Notes: generated by a model from the sequence alone, not told the origin. Positions 31,466 through 39,794 are shown, numbered from the stretch's first letter. The stretch: 64,000 nt of DNA from Fodinibacter sp963834965 (GCA_963834965.1 CAWIEI010000019.1:186001-250000); one strand, 5' to 3'. A program made the numbers and translations.

Positions 31466-32574
31466 AGCGTGACGACCCACTCGCCGTAGAACAGCCCCAG
31501 CCCCGCCAGCACGCAGATGCCCGCGATGATCCAGAAGCGGATGACGATGGTGATCTCTGCCCAGCCGACGACCTCGAAGTGGTGGTGCAGCGGGGCGATC
31601 CGGAACACGCGTCTCCCGGTGAGCTGGAAGCTGGCGACCTGGATGATGACGGACAGTGTGATGATGACAAAGAGCCCGCCGAGCACGACCAGGAGCAGCT
31701 CGGTGCGGGTCACGATGGCCAGGCCGGCCATCGCCGCGCCCAGGGAGAGCGACCCGGTGTCGCCCATGATGATCGCGGCGGGGGCGGCGTTCCACCAGAG
31801 GAACCCGAAGCACGCCCCGGCGAGGGCGGCGGCCACGGCGGCCAGGTCGAGCGCGTCGCCGATCGGGTAGCAGGTGGGGCCGGGCGCGAGGGCGCAGCTC
31901 TCGTTGTGCTGCCACAGGCCGATCATCGTGTAGGCCCCGAAGACCATGGCGCTCGCGCCGGTGGCGAGGCCGTCCAGGCCGTCGGTGAGGTTGACCCCGT
32001 TCGAGGCGCCGGTGATGAGCAGGTTGGACCACAGGAGGAACAGCGCAGCCCCCAGCACCGGACCGGCGAACGCCAGGTCCAGCCGGGTGTCCCGCACGAA
32101 GGAGATCGCTGTCGAGGCGGGTGCGCGGCCGTGCTCGTCGGTGGTCCACAGGGCAAGGGCGGCGAAGACCACGGTGACCAGCGTCTGACCCGCGAGCTTC
32201 TGCCACGACCGCAGGCCAAGGCTGCGCTCCGCCCGGATCTTGATGAGGTCGTCGAGGAACCCGACGGCGCCGAGCCCGACCAGGAGGAACAGCACCAGCC
32301 CGGCGCTCACGGACACCGGGTCGCGGGTCACCCGGGCCAGCCCACCGGCATCCATGGCGGCCAGGACGGCGTGCGAGCCGAGGTACCCGATGAGCGTCGC
32401 CGCGATGATGACGGTGCCGCCCATGGTGGGTTTGCCGCGCTTGACGTGGTGCAGGACCAGGTCGTCGTGGATCGGCTGGCCGTAGCCGCGACGGACGAGG
32501 AACCGGATGAACAACGGTGTCCCGAGCAGCGCCACGAGCATGGCGGTTCCGCCCGCGAGCATCACGTTGAGCAC
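31462..32574 (-). CDS. mraY: Phospho-N-acetylmuramoyl-pentapeptide transferase, outside a dcw cluster
   Basis: The GTG at 32574 follows AGGGAG and gives 370 residues with about ten helices. All MraY hallmarks are present: the D-D pair (GFLDDLIKI), the N-G-V-N-L-T-D-G-L-D-G-L-A motif, IMGDTGSLSLG and PLHHHFEVVGW. It links UDP-MurNAc-pentapeptide to undecaprenyl phosphate, forming lipid I on the inner membrane face. In actinobacteria mraY normally lies in the dcw division cluster between murF and murD. Here neither neighbour is a cell-wall gene, so this is probably a second paralogue. Catalytic residues look intact. Confidence 0.92.
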   Translation of the reverse strand: MLNVMLAGGTAMLVALLGTPLFIRFLVRRGYGQPIHDDLVLHHVKRGKPTMGGTVIIAATLIGYLGSHAVLAAMDAGGLARVTRDPVSVSAGLVLFLLVGLGAVGFLDDLIKIRAERSLGLRSWQKLAGQTLVTVVFAALALWTTDEHGRAPASTAISFVRDTRLDLAFAGPVLGAALFLLWSNLLITGASNGVNLTDGLDGLATGASAMVFGAYTMIGLWQHNESCALAPGPTCYPIGDALDLAAVAAALAGACFGFLWWNAAPAAIIMGDTGSLSLGAAMAGLAIVTRTELLLVVLGGLFVIITLSVIIQVASFQLTGRRVFRIAPLHHHFEVVGWAEITIVIRFWIIAGICVLAGLGLFYGEWVVTL

Positions 32575-32725
32575 TGGCTCTCCCTGGGGACGACGTCGTG
32601 GGCATGGTGCAGCCCCGGCACGATAGCCGTTCGGGGGCAACCCTTTCGGCGGACGTGCGCCGTGATGTCGATGACGTTGCAGGCCACCCAGCCGGCGCGC
32701 GGGCGACCCGACCCGGTCGCCGGCG

Positions 32726-33121
32726 CTACTCGCCGCGCCCCTGGAGGTGGGAGCGGGCCACGTCGTCCGGGGCGTGGACCAGCCACGCGTCGAGCAGGGC
32801 CTCGCGCAGGTCGTCGTCGCTCGCGCTCGCCAGGTGCAGGAGGACCGCCGGGTACCCCGTGAAGTGGGGGATCGTGAACAGGAAGTCGGGGTGGGCCTGG
32901 AGGAGCGACTCCTTGTCGTCGAGCCCGTCGGTCACCAGCGCCAGGATGGGACCCCCCGGCACCGGGTCGTCGGCGAAGCGCTTGAGGTCGGCCTTGCTGA
33001 ACGGCCGCTCCCAGGCGAACGCCGTGCCCCCGACCAGCCAGGTCCGGTGCCCGTACCGGGCGCCCTCACTCACCTCGGGCAGCAGGGAGACGAGCCGCTC
33101 CACGTCCCCCAGGTCGGCCAT
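32726..33121 (-). CDS. MmcQ/YjbR family protein
   Basis: The 131-residue product, MADLGDVERLVSLLPEVSEG, ARYGHRTWLVGGTAFAWERP, shows the CyaY-like MmcQ/YjbR fold. Its pattern G-x-x-x-F-x-V-x-G-K-x-F is replaced here by RTWLVGGTAFAWERP. It ends with the L-L-x-D-A-W basic helix (REALLDAWLVHAPDDVARSH). The family is annotated DNA-binding on structural grounds only; the role is not known. It is normal length, between mraY and a membrane protein gene. Confidence 0.85.
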   Translation of the reverse strand: MADLGDVERLVSLLPEVSEGARYGHRTWLVGGTAFAWERPFSKADLKRFADDPVPGGPILALVTDGLDDKESLLQAHPDFLFTIPHFTGYPAVLLHLASASDDDLREALLDAWLVHAPDDVARSHLQGRGE

Positions 33122-33167
33122 CGCTCCAGCCTAGCGGCGCACCGGCCCGACGCTCTGGCGACGACCG

Positions 33168-33908
33168 TCAGCCTCGAGGGGCCGAGGATGCCGGTGCGCG
33201 CGCGTGGTCGGAGGGGAACCGACCTTGCTGCCACGAGGTGTCGGCCCGCACCAGCACCACCGCGAGGACCACGGCCGCGCCGCCCGCGACCACGAGCAGG
33301 ATCGCGCGGGCCGGCGCACCCGGCACCCGCCCGGGAACGCTCCGGCGCACGGTCAGCTGCACCGCGGGCACGATCCGCCCCAGCAGGTGCAGCCCGGTCG
33401 CCCCGCACCACACCGCGAAGACGCCCTGGTGCACGCTGACCCAGCTGATGCCGAAGCCCAGCGCGGTGAGGACGTGCTGCCGACCGTTCTGTTCGCCCAG
33501 GAGGACGAGGAGGATGCCGGATGCCAGCAGCGCGAGGGTGGACGCCACGACCAGCGGCCCCAGCCAGCGCAGCACGGTGGGCGGCGGCCCCGCGACCTGG
33601 TAGGGCTGGCGACCGGTGTAGTACCCGATGACCCGCCACCCCGTGGTCGCCGTCTTCATCAGCGCCGGGGGCACGAGCAGGGCGCCGATGGCGACGTGCC
33701 AGGAGACGAGCCCCCGGACGTCGAACAGGGTGAGCAGCTCGGCCGCGAAGAGCACGAGCAGGACGAGCCCGGTCCAGGCGGTCAGCACGGCGTTGCCGGC
33801 GGGACCGCCCGTGGGCGGAGGCGCGGGGTCGGGGCGCTGGTGCCTGCCGGTGGCCTCGACGAGGAACCCATCGAGCAGTTCGTACCCGATGTCCTTGGCC
33901 GCTCCCAC
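33168..33908 (-). CDS. Multi-pass membrane protein, cytochrome b-like pattern
   Basis: A GTG at 33908 starts 246 residues with about six hydrophobic helices, including AWTGLVLLVLFAAELLTLFD, ATGLHLLGRIVPAV and ILLVVAGGAAVVLAVVLV. Histidines fall within or at helix edges (LVSWHVAIGALLVPP, WVSVHQGVFAVWC, GLHLLGR), reminiscent of di-haem cytochrome b561-like or DUF4405 proteins. This suggests but does not prove haem binding. The C-terminus is soluble and Ser/Ala-rich. No partner gene lies adjacent. Confidence 0.65.
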   Translation of the reverse strand: MGAAKDIGYELLDGFLVEATGRHQRPDPAPPPTGGPAGNAVLTAWTGLVLLVLFAAELLTLFDVRGLVSWHVAIGALLVPPALMKTATTGWRVIGYYTGRQPYQVAGPPPTVLRWLGPLVVASTLALLASGILLVLLGEQNGRQHVLTALGFGISWVSVHQGVFAVWCGATGLHLLGRIVPAVQLTVRRSVPGRVPGAPARAILLVVAGGAAVVLAVVLVRADTSWQQGRFPSDHARAPASSAPRG

Positions 33909-34015
33909 CGCCCGACCATAGCCGGGCCTGGGCGTCCCGCCCTGTGTGAAGGCTGAGATCGGCGCGGCCGACCTCCGCGGATCCGACCGGCCCGCTGCGT
34001 GGAACGATCCTGCCC

Positions 34016-34837
34016 ATGAGCCCGCCCGAGGACGTCTACACGCACGGTCACGTGGAGTCGGTGCTGCGGTCGCACCGGTGGCGAACCGCCGAGAATTCGG
34101 CCGGATACCTGCTCCCGCGCCTCGACGAGGGTTCCCGCATCCTCGACGTGGGCTGCGGGCCGGGCACCATCACGATCGACCTCGCGCGGGCGGCCAGCGA
34201 TGGGTCCGTGGTCGGCGTCGACCGGTCGGTGGCCGTCATCCACGAGGCCCGTACGGCGGCCGAGCAGGCCGGCGTGACGAACCTCGCGTTCACGGTCGGC
34301 GACGTGTACGCGCTCGACCACGAGGGCGGCGTGTTCGACGTCGTCCATGCCCACCAGGTGCTCCAGCACCTGAGTGACCCGGTGGCGGCCCTGCGCGAGA
34401 TGGGCCGGGTCTGCGCGCCGGACGGCATCGTCGCGGTGCGCGACAGCGACTACTCGGGCTTCAGCTGGTTCCCGGCGGTACCCGAGCTCGACGAGTGGCT
34501 CGACCTGTACCGGGCGGTCGCCCGCGGGAACGGCGCGGAGCCGGATGCCGGCCGCCACCTCAAGGGCTGGGCGATGGCGGCGGGGCTCGAGATGGTCTCG
34601 TCCACCGCCTCGGCCTGGTGCTTCTCCTCGCCGCAGGACGTGGCGTGGTGGGGCGCGATGTGGGCCGAGCGGGTGGTGGGGTCCGGCATGGCCGAGCAGG
34701 CGCTCCAGCGGGGGATGGCCGGCGCCGACGACCTCGAGCGGCTTGCGCAGGGCTGGCGGCACTGGGCCGCCTCTCCGGAAGCCTGGTTCGCGGTCCTGCA
34801 CGGCGAGCTGGTGTGCTCGCCGACCACCACACCCTGA
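34016..34837 (+). CDS. SAM-dependent class I methyltransferase
   Basis: The ATG at 34016 gives 273 residues. The SAM-binding motif I is GSRILDVGCGPGTITIDLA, then the acidic loop SVVGVDRSVAVI, post-I GDVYALDHEGGVFDVVHAHQ, and motif III near MGRVCAPDGIVAVRDSD. The C-terminal part has many Trp and Ala (MAAGLEMVSSTASAWCFSSP, WWGAMWAERVVGSG), common in UbiE/Methyltransf_25-type enzymes on small lipophilic substrates. It lies just upstream of a toxin-antitoxin-like pair but is separated by 78 bp. Substrate unknown. Confidence 0.9.
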   Translation: MSPPEDVYTHGHVESVLRSHRWRTAENSAGYLLPRLDEGSRILDVGCGPGTITIDLARAASDGSVVGVDRSVAVIHEARTAAEQAGVTNLAFTVGDVYALDHEGGVFDVVHAHQVLQHLSDPVAALREMGRVCAPDGIVAVRDSDYSGFSWFPAVPELDEWLDLYRAVARGNGAEPDAGRHLKGWAMAAGLEMVSSTASAWCFSSPQDVAWWGAMWAERVVGSGMAEQALQRGMAGADDLERLAQGWRHWAASPEAWFAVLHGELVCSPTTTP

Positions 34838-34915
34838 CCCTCGTGGGTCGGCCAGGCTTGGCAGCCGTGTTCTGGGCCCTTGCAGATGCAGGGGCTCGCA
34901 AGTTACCTTGGAGCA

Positions 34916-35143
34916 GTGCTCGAGGATCCGATCATTGCGCCATCGGCCCTGAAGCACGGTCTGGGCAAGGAGGACAACCCCCACGCCTACCGCAACCCAA
35001 TCCGAGCGTGGGATCTCGGTGACGGATTCACGATGACTCGGCCCGAACGCGGCCGCCATCATCCTCGAAGTTGGTTACGTCGAGGGCGGCCCCGCTGTGG
35101 TGATCACCACGCGATGCGCGCCCGGAAGAGGTTCCTTGAGTGA
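34916..35143 (+). pseudogene. Small toxin-like gene with two frameshifts
   Basis: The GTG at 34916 follows TTGGAG. The first frame reads EDPIIAPSALKHGLGKEDNP, HAYRNPIRAWDLGDGFTM. The sense then passes to another frame, LGPNAAAIILEVGYVEGGPA, and returns for HAMRARKRFLE before TGA at 35141-35143. The pattern (HG, HA..NP, LGP, LEV, HAMRARK) matches a compact beta-sheet toxin-like family akin to BrnT/DUF4258 proteins found before helical antitoxins (inference from memory of pattern). Two compensating frameshifts within 76 codons mean the protein made is mostly out of frame, so it is called broken. Confidence 0.6.
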
Positions 35144-35149
35144 TGCCCG

Positions 35150-35419
35150 ATGCCTAGAACTGTCGACGAGATCCTCAAGCACGCCGACGAGCTCGCCGCC
35201 CGTTTCGAGGGCTACGCGCCCACGCCCGGCGACGAGCAACACGCCCAAGCCGTGGCCCTGCTACGGGTTGCGGTCCACGAACGCTCGGCCGCCGAACAGC
35301 ACGTCATCGACGCGATCCGAGCGGCCCGCACCGCCGGGATGTCCTGGTCAGCGATCGGGGCATTCGTCGGTACCAGCGGCGAAGCCGCCCGCCAGCGATA
35401 CGCGGACAAGGTCGCCTGA
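35150..35419 (+). CDS. Helical HTH antitoxin-like protein
   Basis: The ATG at 35150 is six bases past the toxin-like stop codon. The 89-residue product reads MPRTVDEILKHADELAARFE, GYAPTPGDEQHAQAVALLRV and ends with a helix-turn-helix GMSWSAIGAFVGTSGEAARQ RY. The frame is complete and the composition is even, so it looks functional. By position and size it is the antitoxin/regulator of the pair. Its own toxin gene is frameshifted; it may regulate related loci elsewhere or be in decay too. Confidence 0.7.
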   Translation: MPRTVDEILKHADELAARFEGYAPTPGDEQHAQAVALLRVAVHERSAAEQHVIDAIRAARTAGMSWSAIGAFVGTSGEAARQRYADKVA

Positions 35420-35670
35420 CTCGCTACGCGGAACGCCCTGCAGCGTGTCTGCGGATGTGCGCCGACGAGGAGCCTTCGATGCGCAGAGTCCTGCTCAGCA
35501 GTGCGGTCGAGCGGGCGATGGGTCCTTCGTCAGTTCGGGCGCCTCGTCAATGACGGCCCCGCCTCGAACCGCCCGCCCGGCAGCAACTACCTGCCGAACA
35601 GCAACGGTGAGGGTGGCACGGTCATCTGAGATGGAACGCTGGTTCCCACTAGCACGCCCGACGCGGCAGG

Positions 35671-36145
35671 TCAGTGTGTTGCCGGACGGTGTGCGACGGC
35701 CTCAACACCAAGTCCAGCGAAGCCGAGAGCCAGCAGTAGCGCCGAGGGCAGCAGGAGCGGAGAGCGCCAAGGTTCAAAGGCGCCGTAGCCTTGGACGGCT
35801 ACGGCCGTCAGCCGCGGCCATCGCAGCACCGACAGCAAGCTCGACGATGCTGAGGAGCACGGACAGCACGCCGCCTCCGCCATCCTGCGCACGACGCAGA
35901 GCGACGATCGCCGTGCAGGTGAAGACTGCGGCGGCCAGAGCGAGCGCTGTGCCCAATCCCGCGAGTACTGCGTCCAACTCGGCGTTTCGTGCCAGACCGG
36001 CCACGATCAGCACGCCAGCGAACACCAGCGCCGCCCCACCCACCAGCACATGGCCGAGCCTGGTCAGGCGACGTGCACCCTGGGGCAGCCCGTCGGTTCC
36101 CATGAACCATGGAACCACTCGACGCCGGCGACTGCTGTGCGGCAT
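35671..36145 (-). pseudogene. Membrane protein gene, probably frameshifted
   Basis: Minus frame 1 from 36145 reads LGHVLVGGAALVFAGVLIVA, ELDAVLAGLGTALALAAAVF and GVLSVLLSIVELAVGAAMAA, three likely helices. After about 35800 the reading sense moves to another frame with VAVQGYGAFEPWRSPLLLPS and ALLLALGFAGLGVEAVAH up to 35671. The joined chain would be about 155 residues with four or five helices. I do not recognise the family. An alternative is a genuine 123-residue protein ending at 35774. Confidence 0.45.
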
Positions 36146-36203
36146 CTGAGTGCGCCGCCAGCTGCGTCACCCCACCGACGACGCCGTCTGCTCCAGTTCT
36201 CGC

Positions 36204-36575
36204 TCATTGCCGGCTGGTGAAGCGGTAGTAGTACCCGTCTGGATCGCTCAGGCGGAAGTCCTCGAGGCCCCAGGGTCTGACCTGCAGGTCCGCCTCTAGC
36301 TCCAGACCCTCACCGACAACGCGATCTCGCACCTTGTGGATGTCATCGACGTCGATCACGATCTCGGCACCCGTTGGCACGGCTCGCAGGGCCGGGTCGA
36401 TGGCTGAGGCTTCGGCGGCACCGATGCGTGCTTGGCCCAGTCGAAACGCTGCGTATCGGGGCGGACCGTCGGAGCGGCCGGTGGTCTCGAACCCCAGTCG
36501 TTCGTAGAACGCGGCGGTCTGGTCCAGATCGGCGACGAAGATCTCGATCCGCAGCGAAGCATCCACGCTGCCCAT
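36204..36575 (-). CDS. VOC family protein
   Basis: The ATG at 36575 (GTGAGG upstream) gives 123 residues. SLRIEIFVADLDQTAAFYER and LGFETTGRSDGPPRYAAFRL are the first VOC half; VIDVDDIHKVRDRVVGEGLE and EDFRLSDPDGYYYRFTSRQ the second. The final D-P-D-G-Y-Y-x-R-F-T motif is the usual end of glyoxalase-like domains. An earlier in-frame start at 36647 would only add a basic stretch. The ligand is unknown. Confidence 0.8.
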   Translation of the reverse strand: MGSVDASLRIEIFVADLDQTAAFYERLGFETTGRSDGPPRYAAFRLGQARIGAAEASAIDPALRAVPTGAEIVIDVDDIHKVRDRVVGEGLELEADLQVRPWGLEDFRLSDPDGYYYRFTSRQ

Positions 36576-36802
36576 CCTCACCCGCGACAGAGGCACTCCC
36601 CCAACACTTGTGCGCATCGCTCCAGCCGACCTACCGCGGCGCGGCACGACCGGACGTTCGATCCCTCTGGGTGATTGGTGTTACACGGCCATCAGGCTCC
36701 CCTGGTCAATCGCTCCTGCTGCGAGAGATGAGTGCGTGGACGCTGTCGATGCCTGGCGAATGTGGACTCGTGCACCACTTGCTGCGCTGCGATCATCCTT
36801 GG

Positions 36803-37123
36803 ATGAGCGACTTGGACGAGGCATCCGTCATCGACGTCGGCGTTTGGGATAAGCGCTTCGCGGTGGTTCGGGCGGTCCGCACGCTCGGTGACCGCGCAGC
36901 GGCGGTCGTTGACGCCAACGGTGACGGCGCGGACATCAACTGTGAGCACTGCCGGCGCGCAGACGGGGTATGGCAGCTGTGCTCCAGCATTGGCGGAGCG
37001 AAGTCGTACAGCCGTCAACCGACGCCACCGCGCAGATCGGCAGGATCGCGGAGCGCGCGCCGCGGCAGGAGGGGACGGGAGCGCTGCCAGGGGCGCGGCA
37101 TCCGGCGCGCAGGACAGCGCTGA
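36803..37123 (+). CDS. Hypothetical protein
   Basis: From the ATG at 36803 the product of 106 residues reads MSDLDEASVIDVGVWDKRFA, VVRAVRTLGDRAAAVVDANG and DGADINCEHCRRADGVWQLC. The first 65 residues look like real coding sequence; the last 40 are Arg/Ser-rich and atypical, so the true end may lie earlier or be lost by a frameshift near 37005. No family recognised. Confidence 0.35.
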   Translation: MSDLDEASVIDVGVWDKRFAVVRAVRTLGDRAAAVVDANGDGADINCEHCRRADGVWQLCSSIGGAKSYSRQPTPPRRSAGSRSARRGRRGRERCQGRGIRRAGQR

Positions 37124-37411
37124 AACAGTGGGGCGATGCACGGTGCGCGGTAGGGCGGGGGCCGGTGCCTCACCTCCGGCCAGAGGGGCGGGTCGAGGGG
37201 TCAAGACACGCCCGAGATCGCGATTCTCACGGCCATGTCTCGACCGCTCGACTGCCGCGCTCACACCTGCGACACCCGGCCTGTGCGGTAAGGCCCTGCC
37301 CCTTCGGACCTGCAGCGACGTCGTCGAGCTGGACAGGCTGACCTCGAGATGGCCGTCCCAGAACCCGCGCTGAAGGCGTCTCATGATCACCCGCCCGGGC
37401 AGGCACCGAGC
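37124..37411. other. Intergenic stretch without a recognisable gene
   Basis: These 288 bp contain no coding frame that I can support on either strand and no clear hairpin. Base composition is slightly less GC-skewed than in neighbouring genes, which fits degraded DNA in this remnant-rich area. Confidence 0.4.
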
Positions 37412-37620
37412 TCAGGGTCGGTGCCGTGGTGACCCGTCGAGGGCCTCGAAGACACGCAGCACCGCGGCCGTGTCCTCCTGCCCGTGCCCGAGCAGCTCGG
37501 TGTGCTCGACGAGCCGGTGGCTGGCGTCCGTGAGGGGCGTGGGCACATCGGCGCCGCGAGCGGCATCCATCATGAGCCGGTTGTTGTGGACGACGTCACT
37601 GACCGAGGCCTGCACGCTGA
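37412..37620 (-). pseudogene. C-terminal fragment of an NAD(P)-binding dehydrogenase (6PGDH/3-HIBDH type)
   Basis: The minus frame ends SVSDVVHNNRLMMDAARGAD, VPTPLTDASHRLVEHTELLG and HGQEDTAAVLRVFEALDG. This is the C-terminal helical domain of the beta-hydroxyacid dehydrogenase family (the G-H-G-x-E-D motif). The Rossmann GxGxxG half expected further upstream is absent: the sequence up to 37729 is unrelated. The gene is thus a 3' remnant. Confidence 0.6.
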
Positions 37621-37812
37621 CCCCTCTCGGTTCCGGAGTTGATTCGCCACCCTGGCGCCGCGCCGCTCCGTGAGGGCAGGTCACGGAGGCGGGCGCGGCG
37701 AGGTGGGACGGCGCAGCTGGGCGCGGCATCTTCTCCGGCTTCGTGGGTATGGCTACGGCGAAGTGCCTGCGCGCACGCCGAGCGCGCCTGCCAGCACGAA
37801 ACGGAGACGCGC

Positions 37813-38052
37813 GTGGGCCGACACAGCGGGGCCATCTGCCGGGCCTGCCAGGAGCTCGTCCTGGTGCGCGACGGCAGGCTCATTCAGCACCGGCAGGTGT
37901 TCCCGACCCTGGGCACGTCGCTGCCGTGCGTCGGCTCGTACAGCAAGGCACCCGGAGACCCGCACGACCAGCGGTCGCCGCGTGGCAGGTCCGACGCCGA
38001 GCCCCACCCGCGTCCGTTCGTGAACCGCCCGCAGGCGACGATCTCCCGATGA
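37813..38052 (+). CDS. Small Cys-containing protein (zinc-ribbon-like)
   Basis: The GTG at 37813 has GGAGA six bases upstream and gives 79 residues: VGRHSGAICRACQELVLVRD, GRLIQHRQVFPTLGTSLPCV. One CxxC pair plus a later Cys hints at a metal site, though a full four-ligand ribbon is not seen. Its stop overlaps the next ATG by four bases (ATGA), strong evidence for translation of both. Function unknown. Confidence 0.55.
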   Translation: MGRHSGAICRACQELVLVRDGRLIQHRQVFPTLGTSLPCVGSYSKAPGDPHDQRSPRGRSDAEPHPRPFVNRPQATISR

Positions 38053-38321
38053 CGCCGCGTCAAGCAGACCTGACACGCGAGGCCATCGCCATCATGACGG
38101 CCTGGATGGACAGCGGCGACGACCCGGCCTTCGGCATCCAGACCCTGACCGGCATCCTCGAGGAACGGGGTGAGGGCGATGTCTTCATCGGAGCCATCGA
38201 GGTGATCGGTGGCTTCGTGAACCTGACCGGGCTGCTCATGGTCCAGCGGTACCAGGACACCGGGCAGGACGAACGAGCCACCCTGCAGCAGGTCGCGGTC
38301 GACATCAGCTCACTGGTCTGA
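38049..38321 (+). CDS. Small helical protein, co-translated with the Cys protein
   Basis: The 90-residue product MTPRQADLTREAIAIMTAWM, DSGDDPAFGIQTLTGILEER, VFIGAIEVIGGFVNLTGLLM looks compact and soluble with one hydrophobic helix. The ATGA overlap with the upstream gene makes a two-gene operon. It resembles no family I can name. Even composition and coupling argue for a real gene. Confidence 0.6.
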   Translation: MTPRQADLTREAIAIMTAWMDSGDDPAFGIQTLTGILEERGEGDVFIGAIEVIGGFVNLTGLLMVQRYQDTGQDERATLQQVAVDISSLV

Positions 38322-38475
38322 GCCCTCGGGATGCCGCACAGCCTCCTCGTACCGTGGTCACCGGCAGGTGTCGCATTCGTGAGGTGTCGTTCGTGGAGGT
38401 GGTGAGCGCCGGCCGCCGTGGCCGGCGCACTACGCGGATCCACGAGGGGTTCGCGGTCACCGGGAGGAGAACGCA

Positions 38476-38832
38476 GTGGCGCAGTACCTGATCGCATTCA
38501 ACGACGAGTGGGTGCACGAGCACACGGCGGAGGAGCTGCGCGCGAAGAGCGTGGCCAGCCGGGCTGTGTTGGCGGAGATGGAGGCGGCCGGTGCCTTCGT
38601 GTTCGCCAACGGCGGCATCGACTCGTCCACCGTGGTGTGCAGTGTCGAGGCCAAGGGCGGCACCCCGCTGTTCGTCGACGGCCCGTACGTCGAGACCAAG
38701 GAGCACCTGGGCGGGTTCACCGTCATCGACGTCCCTGATGACGGCACGGCCCGCTACTGGGCCGGCCGGCTGGCCGTGGCCCTCGACTGGCCACAGGAGG
38801 TGCATCGGTTCCCCGGTCCTCCTTCGGCGTAG
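38476..38832 (+). CDS. YCII-related domain protein (YciI-like)
   Basis: The GTG at 38476 follows GGGAGGAG and gives 118 residues. MAQYLIAFNDEWVHEHTAEE opens the ferredoxin-like fold; PLFVDGPYVETKEHLGGFTV IDV is the signature D-G-P-x-x-E-x-K-E-x-x-G-G-F of the DGPF/YCII family. These small proteins are often made with ECF sigma factors of the SigX type; one such sigma factor lies 25 kb away but not adjacent. The conserved His-Asp pair is less clear here. Enzymatic role unknown. Confidence 0.85.
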   Translation: MAQYLIAFNDEWVHEHTAEELRAKSVASRAVLAEMEAAGAFVFANGGIDSSTVVCSVEAKGGTPLFVDGPYVETKEHLGGFTVIDVPDDGTARYWAGRLAVALDWPQEVHRFPGPPSA

Positions 38833-38897
38833 GGCGAACCGTCGCGGCCCGGTGCCTGACGATCGGAGGGCGAGCGAGTGCCTGCAGCTGACCTGAG

Positions 38898-39308
38898 CTA
38901 CCGGTCGTTCACGTCGACCTGGGCCGCCTCGTCGGACGTGAGCAGGATGACGTTGCCGTCGGGGTCGTCGACCATGGCGGCGAAGGGGCCGGCGGTCTGC
39001 GTGGGTGGCATCCGGCTGGGATGGCCAGCGGCGACCAGGGCTGCCCAACGCTCCACCACCGCAGCGTTCTCGCCGACATAGAACTCGAGGAGCTGCTGGT
39101 ATCCGCCGGCGGGCCGGGCCCACGTCGGGTCGTAGGTGGCCGCGAACGAGGTGGTAAGGAGCAGACTGACGCCACTACCCATTCGATGGACGACGACCGG
39201 CCGCCCAGGGAGCGGGTCCGGAACGTCCAGACCCAGGTCACGGTAGAACGCCATCGACGTCGCAAGGTCGCGGACCTCGAGGATCAGCATGCTGAGCTGG
39301 ATCTCCAT
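38898..39308 (-). CDS. VOC family protein
   Basis: The ATG at 39308 follows GGAAGAG and gives 136 residues. MEIQLSMLILEVRDLATSMA, FYRDLGLDVPD begin the first half; MVDDPDGNVILLTSDEAAQ is the typical end. The middle WARPAGGYQQLLEFYVGENA AV has the E that usually ligates metal. It is the third VOC gene in 9 kb; all three differ. The partner substrate is unknown. Confidence 0.85.
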   Translation of the reverse strand: MEIQLSMLILEVRDLATSMAFYRDLGLDVPDPLPGRPVVVHRMGSGVSLLLTTSFAATYDPTWARPAGGYQQLLEFYVGENAAVVERWAALVAAGHPSRMPPTQTAGPFAAMVDDPDGNVILLTSDEAAQVDVNDR

Positions 39309-39438
39309 CCGCCCACTCTTCCAGCCTCCGGGTCCGTTCCCGGGTGACTCAACCGGGCTATGGCGCCGGCACCAACGCGTCCATGGCATGAGCCGACCCG
39401 CTCTCCCCTGGGTCACTTCTCTGAAGAAGGACACCCGG

Positions 39439-39699
39439 ATGCCCGAGCTGATCGTGACCCACGAAGTCGACGACGTCGCGCACTGGACTGCGTCCCCCCG
39501 AGCGCGAAGAGGTTCCGGTGGCGTCGCGCACGACATCCGCACCTTCGTCGACCCGAGCCGGTCCAACCAGGTCGGCCTCGGCATGGACGTCTCCGACATG
39601 GCTGCGTTCCAGGCGGTCATGGAGAGCGAGGCGGGCGTGGAAGCCCTGCGGTACGACGGGGTTCGCCGGGTCACCCTCGTGACCTACCTGGAGTCCTGA
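39439..39699 (+). CDS. Small dimeric alpha/beta-barrel-like protein
   Basis: GAAGAAGG lies eight bases before the ATG at 39439. The 86 residues MPELIVTHEVDDVAHWTASP, DIRTFVDPSRSNQVGLGMDV, SDMAAFQAVMESEAGVEALR follow the beta-alpha-beta pattern of small ABM/DUF3764-like proteins (V-x-H-x-V-x-D-x-x-x-W). Possibly a monooxygenase-like or scavenging protein; not assignable further. Confidence 0.6.
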   Translation: MPELIVTHEVDDVAHWTASPRARRGSGGVAHDIRTFVDPSRSNQVGLGMDVSDMAAFQAVMESEAGVEALRYDGVRRVTLVTYLES

Positions 39700-39732
39700 C
39701 CCGCGCTCTCCCCCACCAGCGCCGGGGCAGCC

Positions 39733-39763
39733 GTCAGCCCCCCGCCTGCAACGGAGGGCTGAC
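39733..39763. terminator. Bidirectional terminator between convergent genes
   Basis: GTCAGCCC (39733-39740) pairs with GGGCTGAC (39756-39763), extended by CC/GG inside. It lies between the 86-residue gene (plus) and the haloperoxidase (minus), both of which end here. Confidence 0.65.
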
Positions 39764-39794
39764 GAGGGCCGAGGGCCAGCTGCGCAGTGGGGGG

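Noticed and set aside
35420..35670. Possible small gene ending NDGPASNRPPGSNYLPNSNG near 35628
   Set aside because: A plausible coding tail but no upstream frame, start or family match; left as unexplained intergenic sequence in a decayed area.
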